Positions 52,993 through 63,423 of a stretch of DNA of 64,000 bases are shown one piece after another; the stretch's first letter is position 1; every line of letters begins with the position of its first letter. The notes beneath the pieces were generated by a model. It saw only the letters and a list, made by a program, of their open reading frames with translations. It did no database searches and was not told where the DNA came from. The DNA is taken from NCBI GenBank assembly GCA_963971535.1, contig OZ020594.1:110092643-110156642 (forward strand). The letters run 5' to 3'. Origin of the DNA: Notolepis coatsorum (Eukaryota > Chordata > Actinopteri > Aulopiformes > Paralepididae). The position numbers and the translations under genes were made by a program.

Positions 52993-53381
52993 GAGGTACT
53001 GTGGGGCCTGGCTCTGAAGGCTGAGCGTGGCTCTGAGAGGTACTGTGGGGCCTGGCTCTGAAGGCTGAGCGTGGCTCTGAGAGGTACTGTGGGGCCTGGC
53101 TCTGAAGGCTGAGCGTGGCTCTGAGAGGTACTGTGGGGCCTGGCTCTGAAGGCTGAGCGTGGCTCTGAGAGGTACTGTGGCGCCTGGCTCTGAAGGCTGA
53201 GCGTGGCTCTGAGAGGTACTATGGGGCCTGGCTCTGAAGGCTGAGCGTGGCTCTGAGAGGTACTGTAGCGCCTGGCTCTGAAGGCTGAGCGTGGCTCTGA
53301 GAGGTACTGTGGGGCCTGGCTCTGAAGGCTGAGCGTGGCTCTGAGAGGTACTGTGGGGCCTGGCTCTGAAGGCTGAGCTCA
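52993..53381. repeat. 44-bp minisatellite, about 9 copies
   Basis: Unit GAGGTACTGTGGGGCCTGGC + TCTGAAGGCTGAGCGTGGCT + CTGA. Copies differ at few positions (GTGGCG, ATGGGG, GTAGCG). Because 44 is not a multiple of 3, all three antisense frames are traversed without a stop, giving an artefactual 147-codon frame. Confidence 0.95.
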
Positions 53382-53795
53382 AAGGACTGTTTGTTATTTA
53401 AGATGAGGTCGGACTCGGCACTGACAGATTTGTGTTCATTGTGCTGCTTTTATAAAGCCTCAAATGACGGCTTACAATATTTCATGAAAGCAAAGTGTTT
53501 TGTTTGTCTAAGATTTAAAAAGGTTTAAACTTTACAGCACTGACAAAGTGCTGTACAAGTCCCACAACATTAAAAAAAAATTTTTTTTTTAAAAGTTTAA
53601 AAATATTTGTTTTAATTTTTAATTTCGATTAATTTCGTACCATAGGCGGCGGGTATGTAAGGCCAGGCGAGGCTATGCCGACCCAAACCAGCAGCCCCAG
53701 TCTGCGCATTATTATAGGCAGCCTAGGCTACGATATTGTGTGTGTGTGGGCTGCTGCAGCCCGGTGGTGACAATACTCTGAGTCTTGCCACGTCC
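53382..53795. other. no gene recognised
   Basis: A-rich/T-rich stretch at 53572-53590. Nothing else is supported. Confidence 0.5.
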
Positions 53796-54739
53796 AAAAA
53801 TATTCGGACGACACAGCGATTGTGGCGTGTGTGAGGAAGGGACAGGGGGGAGAGTACAGGGACCAGGTGGGAGCCTTCAGCGACTGGAGCGAACGGAACG
53901 GCCTTCTTCTGAACGCAAAAAAGACCAAGGAGATGGTACTGGATTTCCGCAGGTCGAAACCACCTCTGCAACCAGTCAGCATACGGGGAAACAACATTGA
54001 GACGGTGCAATCATACAAATATTTAGGAGTGCACCTAGATGATAAGCTGGCCTGGGCTGCTAATGCGGAAGCACTTTACAAGAAAGGACAGAGCAGGCTG
54101 TTCTTCCTTAGGAGGCTCAGGTCTTTTAATGTGTGTGGGGAAATGTTGTACATGTTTTATCAGGCAGTGGTGTCAAGTGTGCTCCTCTACGCCGCTGTCT
54201 GTTGGGGTGGTAATACCACGGCCAGGGATACCAGACGGCTGGATAAGCTGGTCAAGAAGGCTGGCTCAGTGGTAGGGAGGAGACTGGACCCACTGGGGAC
54301 CGTGGTGGAGAGCCGCACTCAGAGCAAGCTGCTGGCCATCATGGGCAATATCAACCACCCTCTCCACCACACCCTGGTGGGGCAGAGCAGCAGTCGCAGC
54401 GGACGGCTCATCTCCCTGCAATCACGGACTGAGCGGCACAGGAGGTCCTTTGTCCCCACAGCCATCAGACTGTACAACAGCGTATTATAGTTACACCTGT
54501 TTTTACACCTGTTTTTACATGTTTTTACACCTGTTTTTATACACCTGCTTTTATCTAATCACGCTACTATTTTAATTTTAATTTTAATATTGATGGGTAT
54601 GATTTAATTGAATTTTATCATGTACTTATTTTAATTCATGATGCAGACATAACGTGTAACTACTGTATGGGAATGGTCAATGTCTGTATACTATGTGAGC
54701 TGCGAGATACCCTGAATTTCCCCAAGGGGATTAATAAAG
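53796..54739 (+). mobile_element. 5'-truncated Rex1/L2-like LINE
   Basis: The truncation point lies just before the RT catalytic box: the sequence opens KYSDDTAIVACV, then frame 53822-54490 encodes WSERNGLLLNAKKTKEMVLD, YKYLGVHLDDKLAWAANA, YQAVVSSVLLYAAVCWGG and the C-terminus FVPTAIRLYNSVL. The 3' UTR ends TGAATTTCCCCAAGGGGATT + AATAAAGTATC, a familiar fish LINE terminus. The frame is uninterrupted over 222 codons. Confidence 0.85.
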
Positions 54740-54794
<55 letters not shown>

Positions 54795-54795
54795 A
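54740..54795. repeat. (ATCT)n microsatellite from a LINE tail
   Basis: About 14 ATCT units directly following the AATAAAGT terminus of the LINE at 53796-54739. It is the element's own tail repeat, expanded. Confidence 0.95.
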
Positions 54796-54879
54796 CGCAA
54801 GGGTCGGCCAACCAAGGTGTCAATGGCAGTAGGTGTGGTGGCCGTTTAACATTCCAGACTGCAGGCAGTAACCAATCAC

Positions 54880-55115
54880 GCCGCATCATCAAACTAACCG
54901 ATGCCAGTCTGGTCTTCAAAATCCTCCATGGTCTAGCCCCACTTTCCGATTTTTCACCTCCAGGTTCACCAGAACTATTGTACCGGGTGACTTGGCTGTT
55001 CCATTAAGGACAAGTACATTTAGCAAATCAGCCCTCTCCGTGAGAGCTGCCAAGACCTGGAACTCCATTCCAAGTTACATGCCGCCTGGGCATAACACGG
55101 ATCACCTGAGGCCAA
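54880..55115 (+). pseudogene. LINE RT C-terminal fragment
   Basis: The translation gives SLVFKILHGLAPLSDF-like and RGDLAVPLRTSTF-like segments, with LSVRAAKTWNSIPSY in frame. This is the C-terminal domain of another fish LINE family. Frames shift at least twice. Confidence 0.65.
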
Positions 55116-55904
55116 GGGCTTGCTGTACGAGGGCATGATGAGACTGAGTCAGAGTTAATCAAATCGTGGAAACTTTTTAGAGCTACTAATATGTACATTG
55201 TTTTCAAAGCAGCTTCACATTGAAAGTGATCTCACAGACAAACTTAAAGCAGAAAGGATCATTGATGCGCAAAACGTCGCATTTTTTTTGTTGCATTAAG
55301 GTAAGACAATGGTTAATCATATTGGATGTCTTCATTTGAACAATTAATTTGCACTATATGAAATGAGTGGGGCTCGCTGTAGTAGCCTGGTGGGTGTGTG
55401 TATTGTATGAAATCAGAACCTGGACAGCACCGTTTGCGTGCAAGCAAAAAAGAAAAAGGAAAACCATCCCATCTACCCTAATGTCCAGCTCACCCGCCAC
55501 CTATGGATTGTACAACTTCAAGGCTCCTTTCTCGCCGCTTCTGCAAGGAGGAGCAATAAGAGGAAACAATGTTTACATGTTTGTACTTACAGATGTTGTG
55601 GTGTCCAGTCTGCTGTCTGGTTCCACAAGAAGAAGGTTCTGATCCAGATATTTGAGTAGAAAGCCTTGGTCCAGTAGAGTTCCGTCACAGAGACACTTTA
55701 CACTAGAAACACACAAAGCGTGTGTCAGTCATTCAGGAAGATGTGTTGTGGAGCGGATCGAGGGCGAGGTTACTTTCAGAGAGGAGAGGGAAAACACACG
55801 AGAGCAGCCGGGGAGGAGGCAGAGAAGTGGAGAAAACACGCGAGAGCAGCCGGGGGAGGAGTCAGACAAGTGGAACACTTCGCCTCGTTTCAACAGGGAT
55901 TACT
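55116..55904. other. no gene recognised
   Basis: Contains an imperfect tandem pair at 55790-55875 (GAGAGCAGCCGGGGAGGAGG / GAGAGCAGCCGGGGGAGGAG) that makes overlapping frames open. The CAGCCGGGGGAGGAGTC motif with ...GAACACTTC also occurs at 30157-30190. No coding call is supported. Confidence 0.5.
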
Positions 55905-57213
55905 ATTGATTGAAAACTTTATTTAACAGATTGCAGAATGGGTACAATACAGTACAGCTCAATACACACAATTGTTAAGGGGATGCAGACCAGAGAAAGA
56001 CTTTCGTCTTGTTTTCATCAGGGTCCCCCATTTTCAATTCATAGTGACATTTATGACATACACAACATGCATGACATCATGACATTTATGGCATAGGGAC
56101 ATACATGACATACAGGTATTTAGTACTGTTACATTTGTGACATATACGATATGCAAATATACAGTACTGTTACCCATAGATCCTGACAGAGAGTATACAT
56201 ATATGTGGAGGGGACTGTACATTAGGAGGGGGTGGGTGGGTGGGAGAGAAATATACATACGGTGGGGAGAGAATATATACATACGGTGGGGAGGAGACTG
56301 TACATTAGGAGGGGGTGGGGGTGTTTGGACATTTGCGGTGGCCAGTTTCGAATTGCAGCCTCCCGTAGGTGCTCTTTAAGAGCGGTTTTGAATGTCACGT
56401 CCAATCTTTCGCCGTCGACTAAAGACGCACTTCTTCAACCATTAACTGAATAAAAAAAAATTAAATAAAAATAAAATATCTAACCCTAACTAACCGTACT
56501 GTCATGCACTTGTCCTAATAAACTAACCTACACTGTAGCACTCAACACTTTGATGAACATTGTTGCTCAGATGATAGAGTTGTGCCCTTCCTGATGGCTT
56601 GTCGTACAGAACTTGTAAGTCGCTTTGGATAAAAGCGTTAGCTAAATGACTAAATGTAAATGTAATGTAAATGAATGTGGGTAGGGATTCACATTCCTTT
56701 ACAGCTTTGGGTAGGGCGTTCCACATTGATGTGGCATAATTGCGAAATGTGTTTAGTCCCTTGTTTGAGCCGAATCTGGGTTTAACATGATTTGTGGAGC
56801 TCCCTCTGGTGTTGTGGTCGTGGTATTCACTGACCTTTGGGAAGTATTTTGACATGTATGGGTACCTTAGTGGTGTAGTGTATCTTGTAGACCAGGCCCA
56901 TTGCAAGTTGCTGTACTCTGTCGTCTACTCTAAGCCATCCTAGGTTGTCAAAGTGGGCAGGGGTGAGGTGGGTTCTAGGAGTAAGGTCAAGTAGAAGTCT
57001 GACCAGTTTGTTTTGTGATGTTTGTAATTTTGTTTTTAGCGCCTTTGAGGTGCTTTGGTACCATGAGGTGCAAGCATAGTCCCATAGTACCCTTGAATGA
57101 GTGCTCCTGCCAGAGTCTTCAGGGTATTCTTGTTTACCAGAGAGGAGATCCGGTACAAGAATCTAGTTTGTTGGTTGACTTTTTTTATTACCTTGGACGC
57201 CATTTTGTCACGA
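55905..57213 (-). mobile_element. 5'-truncated jockey-like LINE, minus strand
   Basis: The 3' end at 55905 reads, on the minus strand, ...TAAATAAAGTTTTCAATCAA. The RT C-terminus is encoded at 57213-56680 (KMASKVIKKVNQQTRFLYRI, TFRNYATSMWNALPKAVKEC), with frameshifts relative to the intact copy at 57507-60545. A 3' UTR with degraded GGGTGGGGGTG-type sequence follows. It abuts, head to head, the plus-strand tail at 57214. Confidence 0.75.
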
Positions 57214-57315
57214 AAGTCTTTCTCTGGTCTGCATCCCCTTAACAATTGTGAGTATTGAGCCGTACTGTATTGTACCCATTCTGCAATCTGTTAATAAAAT
57301 GTTCATTCAATCAGT
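57214..57315 (+). mobile_element. jockey-like LINE 3' end, very short
   Basis: Starts GAAAGTCTTTCTCTGGTCTG and ends with AATAAAATGTTCATTCAATC, the last ~100 bp of this LINE family in plus orientation. It follows the minus-strand copy directly with no spacer. Confidence 0.7.
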
Positions 57316-57506
57316 CAAATCAAACTCACCGAAGACTATGCAGCCCTAGTGTAATTCCCTCTTATGCGATGATGACAGCAACACGTTCTTTATAGCACTG
57401 GTGGGATTTCTTTACAATCCGGACGGTGAGAACTGTGAAACACATACATGAAATACAATAAATCACAGATCAAACAATAACATAGATCCATCTTATTAAC
57501 AGATTG

Positions 57507-60500
57507 CAGGTTTTTATGATACTCTGGATGTGTGCTTAGCTGGAGCTGAGGATGCGGAAAAAATTCTTATTGGGGATTGGAACACGGATATGCAACAAAA
57601 AAATGCACCCGTCTTCAAATCCTTCAATAGGTTTTGTGATCTGCACGGCCTCAGCCAACTAATCACCCAACCCACAAGGATATGTGAATCAACTCAGACT
57701 ACCATTGACCTCATACTGACCTCTGACAAGTCCAAGATCTCCAGTAAAGGGGTTATAGCATGCGGGTTAAGTGATCATTACATGATATTCTGTACCCGCA
57801 AAAAGCTAAAACTAAAGGCTGGCTGTCACAAAACAGTCACATCTAGAGACCTCAAAACCTACTCTAGCGAGGCCTTTAACCTTGAACTGGAGAGTCTGGA
57901 CTGGTCAGATGAACTCAATGGTACACTGGTTGAAGAAACTTGGCTTGGCTTCAAAACCAAATTTTCATCAATACTAAACAAAATGGCCCCCCTAAGAACC
58001 ACCAGGGTAAAAAATCGCGCTGAGCCATGGATGCACACTGAAATACTGACCGCTATGAAAGCCAGAGACAAAAAATGCTCTGAGTTTCGTAAAAGTCAGT
58101 CAAAGCTTACCAAAAGCACGAGCAGTGAACTCCAAGACCACGTGACTGAACTCAAACTAGAAAGAAACAGACTAAGAAATGACGTAAACTCCATGATCAA
58201 AACTGCAAAAAAAAATTTCATCAATGACAAAACCGAGGAAAACAAAAATAAACCACGTGAACTTTGGAAATTACTCAACAATCAACTAGGCTGCAGTAAA
58301 AAACTCAAAACCAGGTTCTCAAACATAAACATAAAGACGGACAACACGCTCATCACAGACAAGCTGGATGTAGCCAATTACTTAAACACTTTCTTCACAA
58401 ACATAGCCACAACACTGGTAAACAAACTACCCTCCCACTCAGGGCAGTATGGGGTAGAACACATAGTAGCATACTACATGAACCTAGGCGTCCACAAAGA
58501 CGACTTCAAACTGGAAATAGTAACTACAGATGAGGTACTCAAAAAACTGAGCGCCCTCCAACCAAACAAGGCCACTGGCCATGACAACATCCCCTCCAAA
58601 TTCCTCAGAGACTCAGCAGCAGCCATCACCCCAGTCATCACACACATAATAAACCTCTCCATAAAACAGGGACACGTCCCCAAGGACTTCAAAATTGCGA
58701 GAGTAACACCCCTGCACAAAAAGGGCAGCAAATTAGACCCGGGTAACTACCGCCCTGTTTCTATCCTTACATCCATCTCGAAAGTCATAGAAAAAATAGT
58801 ATACGAACAGATCGAAAAATACCTCGCGGAAAAAAATCTAATCTACGAATTCCAATCTGGCTTCAGAACATCCCACTCCACTGACACATGCCTTCTCTAC
58901 TTGAACGACCACATCAAACAAGAGGTGGACGCGGGCAAATACTGCGGCATGGTCATGCTGGACCTACAAAAGGCCTTCGACACTGTCAATCACACCATTC
59001 TGATTGACAAGCTAAAAGCAATTGGTTTTGATAGTTTATCAGTGAGCTGGATACAATCCTACCTGGAGGGGAGGGAACAGATGGTGGAAGTAAACGGTAC
59101 CCTATCCCCCCCCCTCACAGTGAGCTGTGGTGTTCCACAAGGAAGCATACTAGGACCGCTACTATTCCTAATTTATGCAAATGACATGTCGTCAGCTTGT
59201 GACTGCAACTTGTTCCTGTTTGCGGACGACTCAGCCCTGCTGGTCTCTGACAAGAACAAGTTACAGGTTGAAAAAGCCCTCAGCTCGGAACTAGGCAAAA
59301 TCTGCATATGGCTCGCCGACAACAAACTATCATTACACATGGGCAAAACAGAGTCCATTCTCTTCGGTTCAAATAACAAACTCAGCAAGACTGACGGCTT
59401 CTCGGTTACAGTGGGTGACAATATTGTCACAAGGAAAGATGAAATTACCTACCTGGGTTCCATCCTAGAGGCTAATCTTTCCTGTGACAAAATGGCATCC
59501 AATGTAATAAAAAAAGTCAACCAACGAACGCGATTCTTGTACCGGATCTCCTCTCTGGTAAACAAGAATACCCTGAAGACTCTAGCAGGAGCACTCATTC
59601 AAGGGTACTACGACTATGCTTGCACCTCATGGTACCAAAGCACCTCAAAGGCACTAAAAAACAAATTACAAACATCTCAAAACAAGCTAGTCAGACTACT
59701 ACTTGACCTGACTCCTAGAACCCACCTCACCCCTGCCCACTTTGACAACCTAGGATGGCTTAGAGTAGACGACAGAGTACAGCAACTTGCAATGGGCCTG
59801 GTCTACAAGATACACTACGCGACCAAGGTACCCATGTACATGTCAAAATACTTCCCAAAGGTCAGTGAATACCACGATCACAACACCAGAGGGAGCTCCA
59901 CAAATCATGTAAAACCCAGATTCGGCTCAAACAAGGGACTAAACACGTTTCGCAATTATGCCACATCAATGTGGAACGCCCTGCCTAAAGCTGTAAAGGA
60001 ATGTGAATCACTACCCACCTTCAAAAACACTCTCAAAAAACACCTACGTGAGACTGCAATTCGAAACTGGCCCCTACAAATGTCCTAACCTAGTTGTACA
60101 GTAAATGACCAAGTAAGGCTTTGTCAACATTCCAATGTACAGTGTAAAATGTGTATGTGTCCCCTACCCAACCCCCCCCCCCCCCCCCCCCCCACCTCCA
60201 ATGTACAGCCCTCACCCAACCCACCCAACCCCACCCCACCAACCTCCTCCAATGTACAGTTTCTACGCCAAATGTATATACACTCCTTTTCTGGACACTT
60301 TTGTATCACAAACAGTACTGTATTTGCAAATCTGATATGTCATAAATGTATAGATGTAGCAGTACTGTCTATCTGTATGTCATGTATGTCATATATGTTA
60401 TGATGAATTGAAAATGGGGGACCCTGGTGGAAACAAGACGAAAGTCTTTCTCTGGTCTGCATCCCCTTAACAATTGTATGTATTGAGATGTACTGTACTG

Positions 60501-60545
60501 TACCCATTCTGCAATCTGTTAATAAACTTTTCAATCAATCAATCA
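57507..60545 (+). mobile_element. young jockey-like LINE, 5'-truncated
   Basis: It begins inside the endonuclease (FYDTLDVCLAG) and ends with a (CAAT)n tail at 60531-60553. The coding frame is uninterrupted, and several other copies in this window (37817, 42371, 55905, 57214, 60300, 62914) belong to the same family. A C-run at 60173-60192 and CCCACCCAACCCCACC sequence lie in its 3' UTR. Confidence 0.9.
57530..60088 (+). CDS. LINE endonuclease C-terminus + reverse transcriptase
   Basis: 852 codons without a stop. The first ~90 residues are the end of an AP endonuclease: LIGDWNTDMQQ (GDW-N instead of the usual GDFN) and CGLSDHYMIF (catalytic DH). A linker with EPWMHTEIL and coiled-coil-like LKLERNRLRNDVNSM precedes RT blocks NKATGHDNIPSKFLRD, NYRPVSILTSISKVIEKIV, FQSGFRTSHSTDTCLL, MLDLQKAFDTVNHTIL, CGVPQGSILGPLLFLIYAND and the catalytic LFADDSALL. 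The thumb has LADNKLSLHMGKTESILFG and ITYLGSILE. The C-terminus has MWNALPKAVKECESLP. The reading frame is open upstream to about 57510, so the start is artificial: the endonuclease N-terminus is lost by 5' truncation. It lacks the intact start needed for autonomous retrotransposition. Confidence 0.9.
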   Translation: MCLAGAEDAEKILIGDWNTDMQQKNAPVFKSFNRFCDLHGLSQLITQPTRICESTQTTIDLILTSDKSKISSKGVIACGLSDHYMIFCTRKKLKLKAGCHKTVTSRDLKTYSSEAFNLELESLDWSDELNGTLVEETWLGFKTKFSSILNKMAPLRTTRVKNRAEPWMHTEILTAMKARDKKCSEFRKSQSKLTKSTSSELQDHVTELKLERNRLRNDVNSMIKTAKKNFINDKTEENKNKPRELWKLLNNQLGCSKKLKTRFSNINIKTDNTLITDKLDVANYLNTFFTNIATTLVNKLPSHSGQYGVEHIVAYYMNLGVHKDDFKLEIVTTDEVLKKLSALQPNKATGHDNIPSKFLRDSAAAITPVITHIINLSIKQGHVPKDFKIARVTPLHKKGSKLDPGNYRPVSILTSISKVIEKIVYEQIEKYLAEKNLIYEFQSGFRTSHSTDTCLLYLNDHIKQEVDAGKYCGMVMLDLQKAFDTVNHTILIDKLKAIGFDSLSVSWIQSYLEGREQMVEVNGTLSPPLTVSCGVPQGSILGPLLFLIYANDMSSACDCNLFLFADDSALLVSDKNKLQVEKALSSELGKICIWLADNKLSLHMGKTESILFGSNNKLSKTDGFSVTVGDNIVTRKDEITYLGSILEANLSCDKMASNVIKKVNQRTRFLYRISSLVNKNTLKTLAGALIQGYYDYACTSWYQSTSKALKNKLQTSQNKLVRLLLDLTPRTHLTPAHFDNLGWLRVDDRVQQLAMGLVYKIHYATKVPMYMSKYFPKVSEYHDHNTRGSSTNHVKPRFGSNKGLNTFRNYATSMWNALPKAVKECESLPTFKNTLKKHLRETAIRNWPLQMS

Positions 60546-60553
60546 ATCAATCA

Positions 60554-61052
60554 ATTTCTACTCGTCTCTTAGTGTCACATGTCTTTGCAATATTGTTAAA
60601 CAAATTAACTTAACCTACAAAACACATTAAGTCCTTCTGCAATAATAACTCACATAGTAAAGTTTTAGTTAGCAGCACTTTAGCTGCATGGCTTGGGCGA
60701 CACATAGCTAACAACCACAACACCAACACCTACCTTACTGCTGCTGCAATAAGAGAGGACATTATGGGGACTGTAGCATCTTCTGGACCTTGTAACAATG
60801 ACAATAAAGATCATTCTATTCTATTGACTCTTAAAAACGATCTCTTTACAAGAAGAAGTGAAACTATCTCTTTACAAGAAGAAGTGAAACTATCTCTTTA
60901 CAAGAAGAAGTGAAACTATCTCTTAAATCCGCGGAGATTTTGACACGCGTGCGTCGGCATAAAACGTCCCCGGACACTGTAGACTGGGCTTCAACATTAG
61001 TTCCGCCATTAAACTAGCAGCATTTAAGTAAATCAAAGCCTGTGTAAGCACT
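60554..61052. other. LINE-tail and 26-bp tandem repeat, no gene
   Basis: A plus-strand retroposon end TAACAATGACAATAAAGATC followed by ATTCTATTCTATT lies at 60790-60825. Three copies of a 26-bp unit (ATCTCTTTACAAGAAGAAGT + GAAACT) fill 60838-60921. Confidence 0.6.
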
Positions 61053-61164
61053 GAATGAATGAATGAATGAATGAATGAATGAATGAATGAATGAATGAAT
61101 GAATGAATGAATGAATGAATGAATGAATGAATGAGTGAATGAATGAATGAATGAATGAATGAAC
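61053..61164. repeat. (GAAT)n microsatellite grown from a LINE tail
   Basis: About 28 GAAT units with one GAGT and one GAAC variant, running directly into the minus-strand LINE end at 61165-61212. Confidence 0.95.
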
Positions 61165-61212
61165 GAATGAAAACTTTATTTAACAGATTGTAGAATGGGT
61201 ACAATACAGTAG
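61165..61212 (-). mobile_element. 48-bp jockey-like LINE 3' end
   Basis: GAAAACTTTATTTAACAGAT, TGTAGAATGGGTACAATACA: the extreme 3' end of the local jockey-like LINE family in minus orientation, the shortest insertion of it in the window. Confidence 0.75.
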
Positions 61213-61694
61213 TGGCCAAATAAAGCACTGAACCAGTATTGAACCACTTCACCAAATGTATTGAACATGGATTAATTCATTCAAATGTTCGTTTCAGTGC
61301 CCTCTGCTGGCGAAATAGGAGACTGCAAAACAAACCTGTTTTGTGTGGATGGAAAGCAATTTAGAATTGTTTGTTTTGTAATATATATTGTTACGCGCTC
61401 ACACTTAATTTATCTGATCATAACAATAACAGGTGTTCCCAATGGCAAATCAGTCCCCCTCACCCCCAGAGTATAAAGAGGCTGGCATGCAACACACCTT
61501 TCTCTTCCCTACACAGGTTCACACACACAGGTTTTTACTTTGATTTCTTTCCTTCTGGGGATGGAGATTAATTGTATAATTGATAGTGTAAATATATGTA
61601 GTTGGGACGGAGAGGGTGTGCTTGGGAAACGGGATGTGCAGGATAATGATGATGGCTGTGCTTGTGTAACTAGGGCAGGGTGTGATTATGGGAC
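61213..61694. other. no gene recognised
   Basis: No supported frame. It may be 3' flank of the hAT transposase on the minus strand. Confidence 0.4.
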
Positions 61695-62012
61695 TCAAAG
61701 ATTTTTATTGAGGAATAGAATTCTTTCAACAGTTTTTGGACTGAGACGGTTTCTTTTCTTGCTGACCACTACTCCAGCTTTTGAGAAAACCTGTTCACAT
61801 GGAACAGATGAGGCTGGAATACAAAGATAGCGTTTTGCCAGTCTGAACAAATGAGGGTACACATGCGTGTGGTTGCTCCAGTACAAAAGTGGATCTTCAG
61901 ATCTTTCCAGGGGAGGATCAGTGTTGTATCTCTGGACCTCTACAGTGGCATCTGCTGTGGCATTTCGTGACCTTCTCGCAGTCGCAGCATCTTGGTCCAT
62001 AGTTTTCCACAG
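61695..62012 (-). pseudogene. hAT transposase C-terminal dimerisation exon (ZBED-like)
   Basis: The minus frame encodes NLWKTMDQDAATARR, then DPLLYWSNHTHVYPHLFRLA, KRYLCIPASSVPCEQVFSKA and KRNRLSPKTVERILFLNKNL. This is the hATC dimerisation domain, with the P-A-S-S-x-P-x-E-Q-V-F-S core. The frame closes with a normal stop. The upstream exon is at 62690-62878. A (CAAAT)n run at 62015-62042 sits at the exon's 5' edge, where a splice acceptor would be expected and is not visible. Confidence 0.8.
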
Positions 62013-62144
62013 GTTCAAATCAAATCAAATCAAATCAAATCAAGGTTAAAGGTTGAAAGACATTGAAAGAGAAACACAACAGTATTTATTTAGTACTTAA
62101 ATGTTTCAATTTGTATCATATTTTTACTTATTTAGTCCTGTTAA

Positions 62145-62665
62145 GTTAAGTTAAGTTAAGTTTCTTTAATAGTTGTCATACAGAAGTACAGAATACTTTT
62201 ATACAAAATGCTTCTTTCTGTTACGCTCCAGAGACTGTGCTAGACAAAAGATAAGTATGAATAAAATAGTATAGCATGTAAAAATAGAAGTAAAAAATAG
62301 AAGTCACGTACGTAGACACAGTGTTCAGTATATACATATGTACAATGTGCAATGCAGTATGGTAACTGAGTTACCATACAATATACAATATACTATGCAG
62401 TATACTAATATACAATATACTATATAGTGCAAAGCAGAAATGGGATGAGGTACAATTTAGAGTAAGGTGTACTGAGGTATGGGTTGTAGTGCAAATCCTT
62501 TACCAATAAATATAAAGTGTGTTTAGGTGTTCTAAAGTGTGGAGAGTGGGTGCTGCAGTGTGTTGTTTGTTTAAAGTGAGTGTGTGCGTATGGATGTGTG
62601 TGTTGTGAGTGCATTTGATGGTTGTTGCATAGTGTTATTGTTCGTTGAGCAACCTGATGGCCTGT
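62145..62665 (-). mobile_element. L2/Rex1-like LINE tail inside the hAT gene
   Basis: GTTAAGTTAAGTTAAGTTTC at the left edge is the tail on the minus strand. The 3' UTR is like 26603-27107 and the tandem-array tails, and the RT end at 62640-62665 matches ATGGCCTG...GTTGAGCAACC. It lies in the intron between the two hAT exons. Confidence 0.8.
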
Positions 62666-62689
62666 ACAGTACATCAATAATAATCTAGT

Positions 62690-62878
62690 TATAATATTAC
62701 CTGTGGAGGGTGGATTTTCTACATTTGGTGCAGTGTGTTGTGGTTGAGCTGATGGGTCTGTGTGCTTCATCAGTGCTGCACATTCACCTCTCAGTCTTGC
62801 TACTGCTACTTGCGCTTGGTTTTGACTGTGGAAGCCGATGGTTTTGAACCTTGGGTCAAGCAGTGTTGCCAGGGACAA
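62690..62878 (-). pseudogene. hAT transposase internal exon (ZBED-like)
   Basis: The minus frame reads SLATLLDPRFKTIGFHSQNQ, AQVAVARLRGECAALM and PSAQPQHTAPNVENPPSTG. It then meets a splice donor CACAG|GTAATA at about 62700. LATLLDPRFK is the conserved block before the hAT C-terminal region. The exon's 5' part is lost at 62880 near a LINE insertion (62914). Confidence 0.75.
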
Positions 62879-62913
62879 ACGGCTTGAGCTCTCAAGTGTA
62901 TCAAACTTATGTA

Positions 62914-63423
62914 TGTTTGATTGATTGATTGAAAACTTTATAAAACAGATTGCAGAATGGGTACAGTACAGTACAGCTCAATACATACACTTGTTAACTA
63001 TACAACTGTACAAGCAAAACTGTACATTGGAATATTGACAAAACCATACTTGGTAATTTACAGTACATTGGAGGGGGTTGGGTTAGGACATTTACAGGGG
63101 CCAGTTTCGAATTGCAGTCTCCCGTAGGTGTTCTTTGAGAGTGTTTTTGAAAGTGGGTAGTGATTCACATTCCTTTACAGCTTTGGGTAGGGCGTTCCAC
63201 ATTGATGTGGCATAATTGCAAAACGTGTTTAGTCCCTTGTTTGAGCCGAATCTGGGTTTAACATGATTTGTGGAGCTCCCTCTGGTGTTGTGATCGTGGT
63301 ATTCACTGACCTTTGGGAAGTATTTTGACATGTACATGGGTACCTTGGTCGTGTAGTGTATCTTGTAGACCAGGCCCATTGCAAGTTGCTGTACTCTGTC
63401 GTCTACTCTAAGCCATCCTAGGC
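62914..63423 (-). mobile_element. 5'-truncated jockey-like LINE, minus strand
   Basis: The 3' end at 62914 is TTGATTGATTGAAAAC on the plus strand. The RT C-terminus (GWLRVDDRVQQLAMGLVYKI, MSKYFPKVSEYHDHNTRG, FKNTLKEHLRETAIRNWPL) is open from 63423 to 63092 and differs little from 57530-60088. It abuts a sequence starting CAGGGGAGGAAACTAAC. Confidence 0.85.

Noticed and set aside
52939-53382. 147-codon minus-strand frame of SEPRSAFRARPHSTSQSH-type repeats
   Set aside because: It is a 44-bp minisatellite read in rotating frames, with no start context or homology.
55652-55926. Overlapping 60-85 codon frames with REQPG/ESSRG repeats
   Set aside because: They are explained by an imperfect tandem duplication and have no recognisable domain.
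55905-57315. A single LINE with a twin-priming 5' inversion
   Set aside because: The minus-strand part contains its own 3' terminus at 55905. An inverted 5' segment would not include one, so two separate insertions are more likely.
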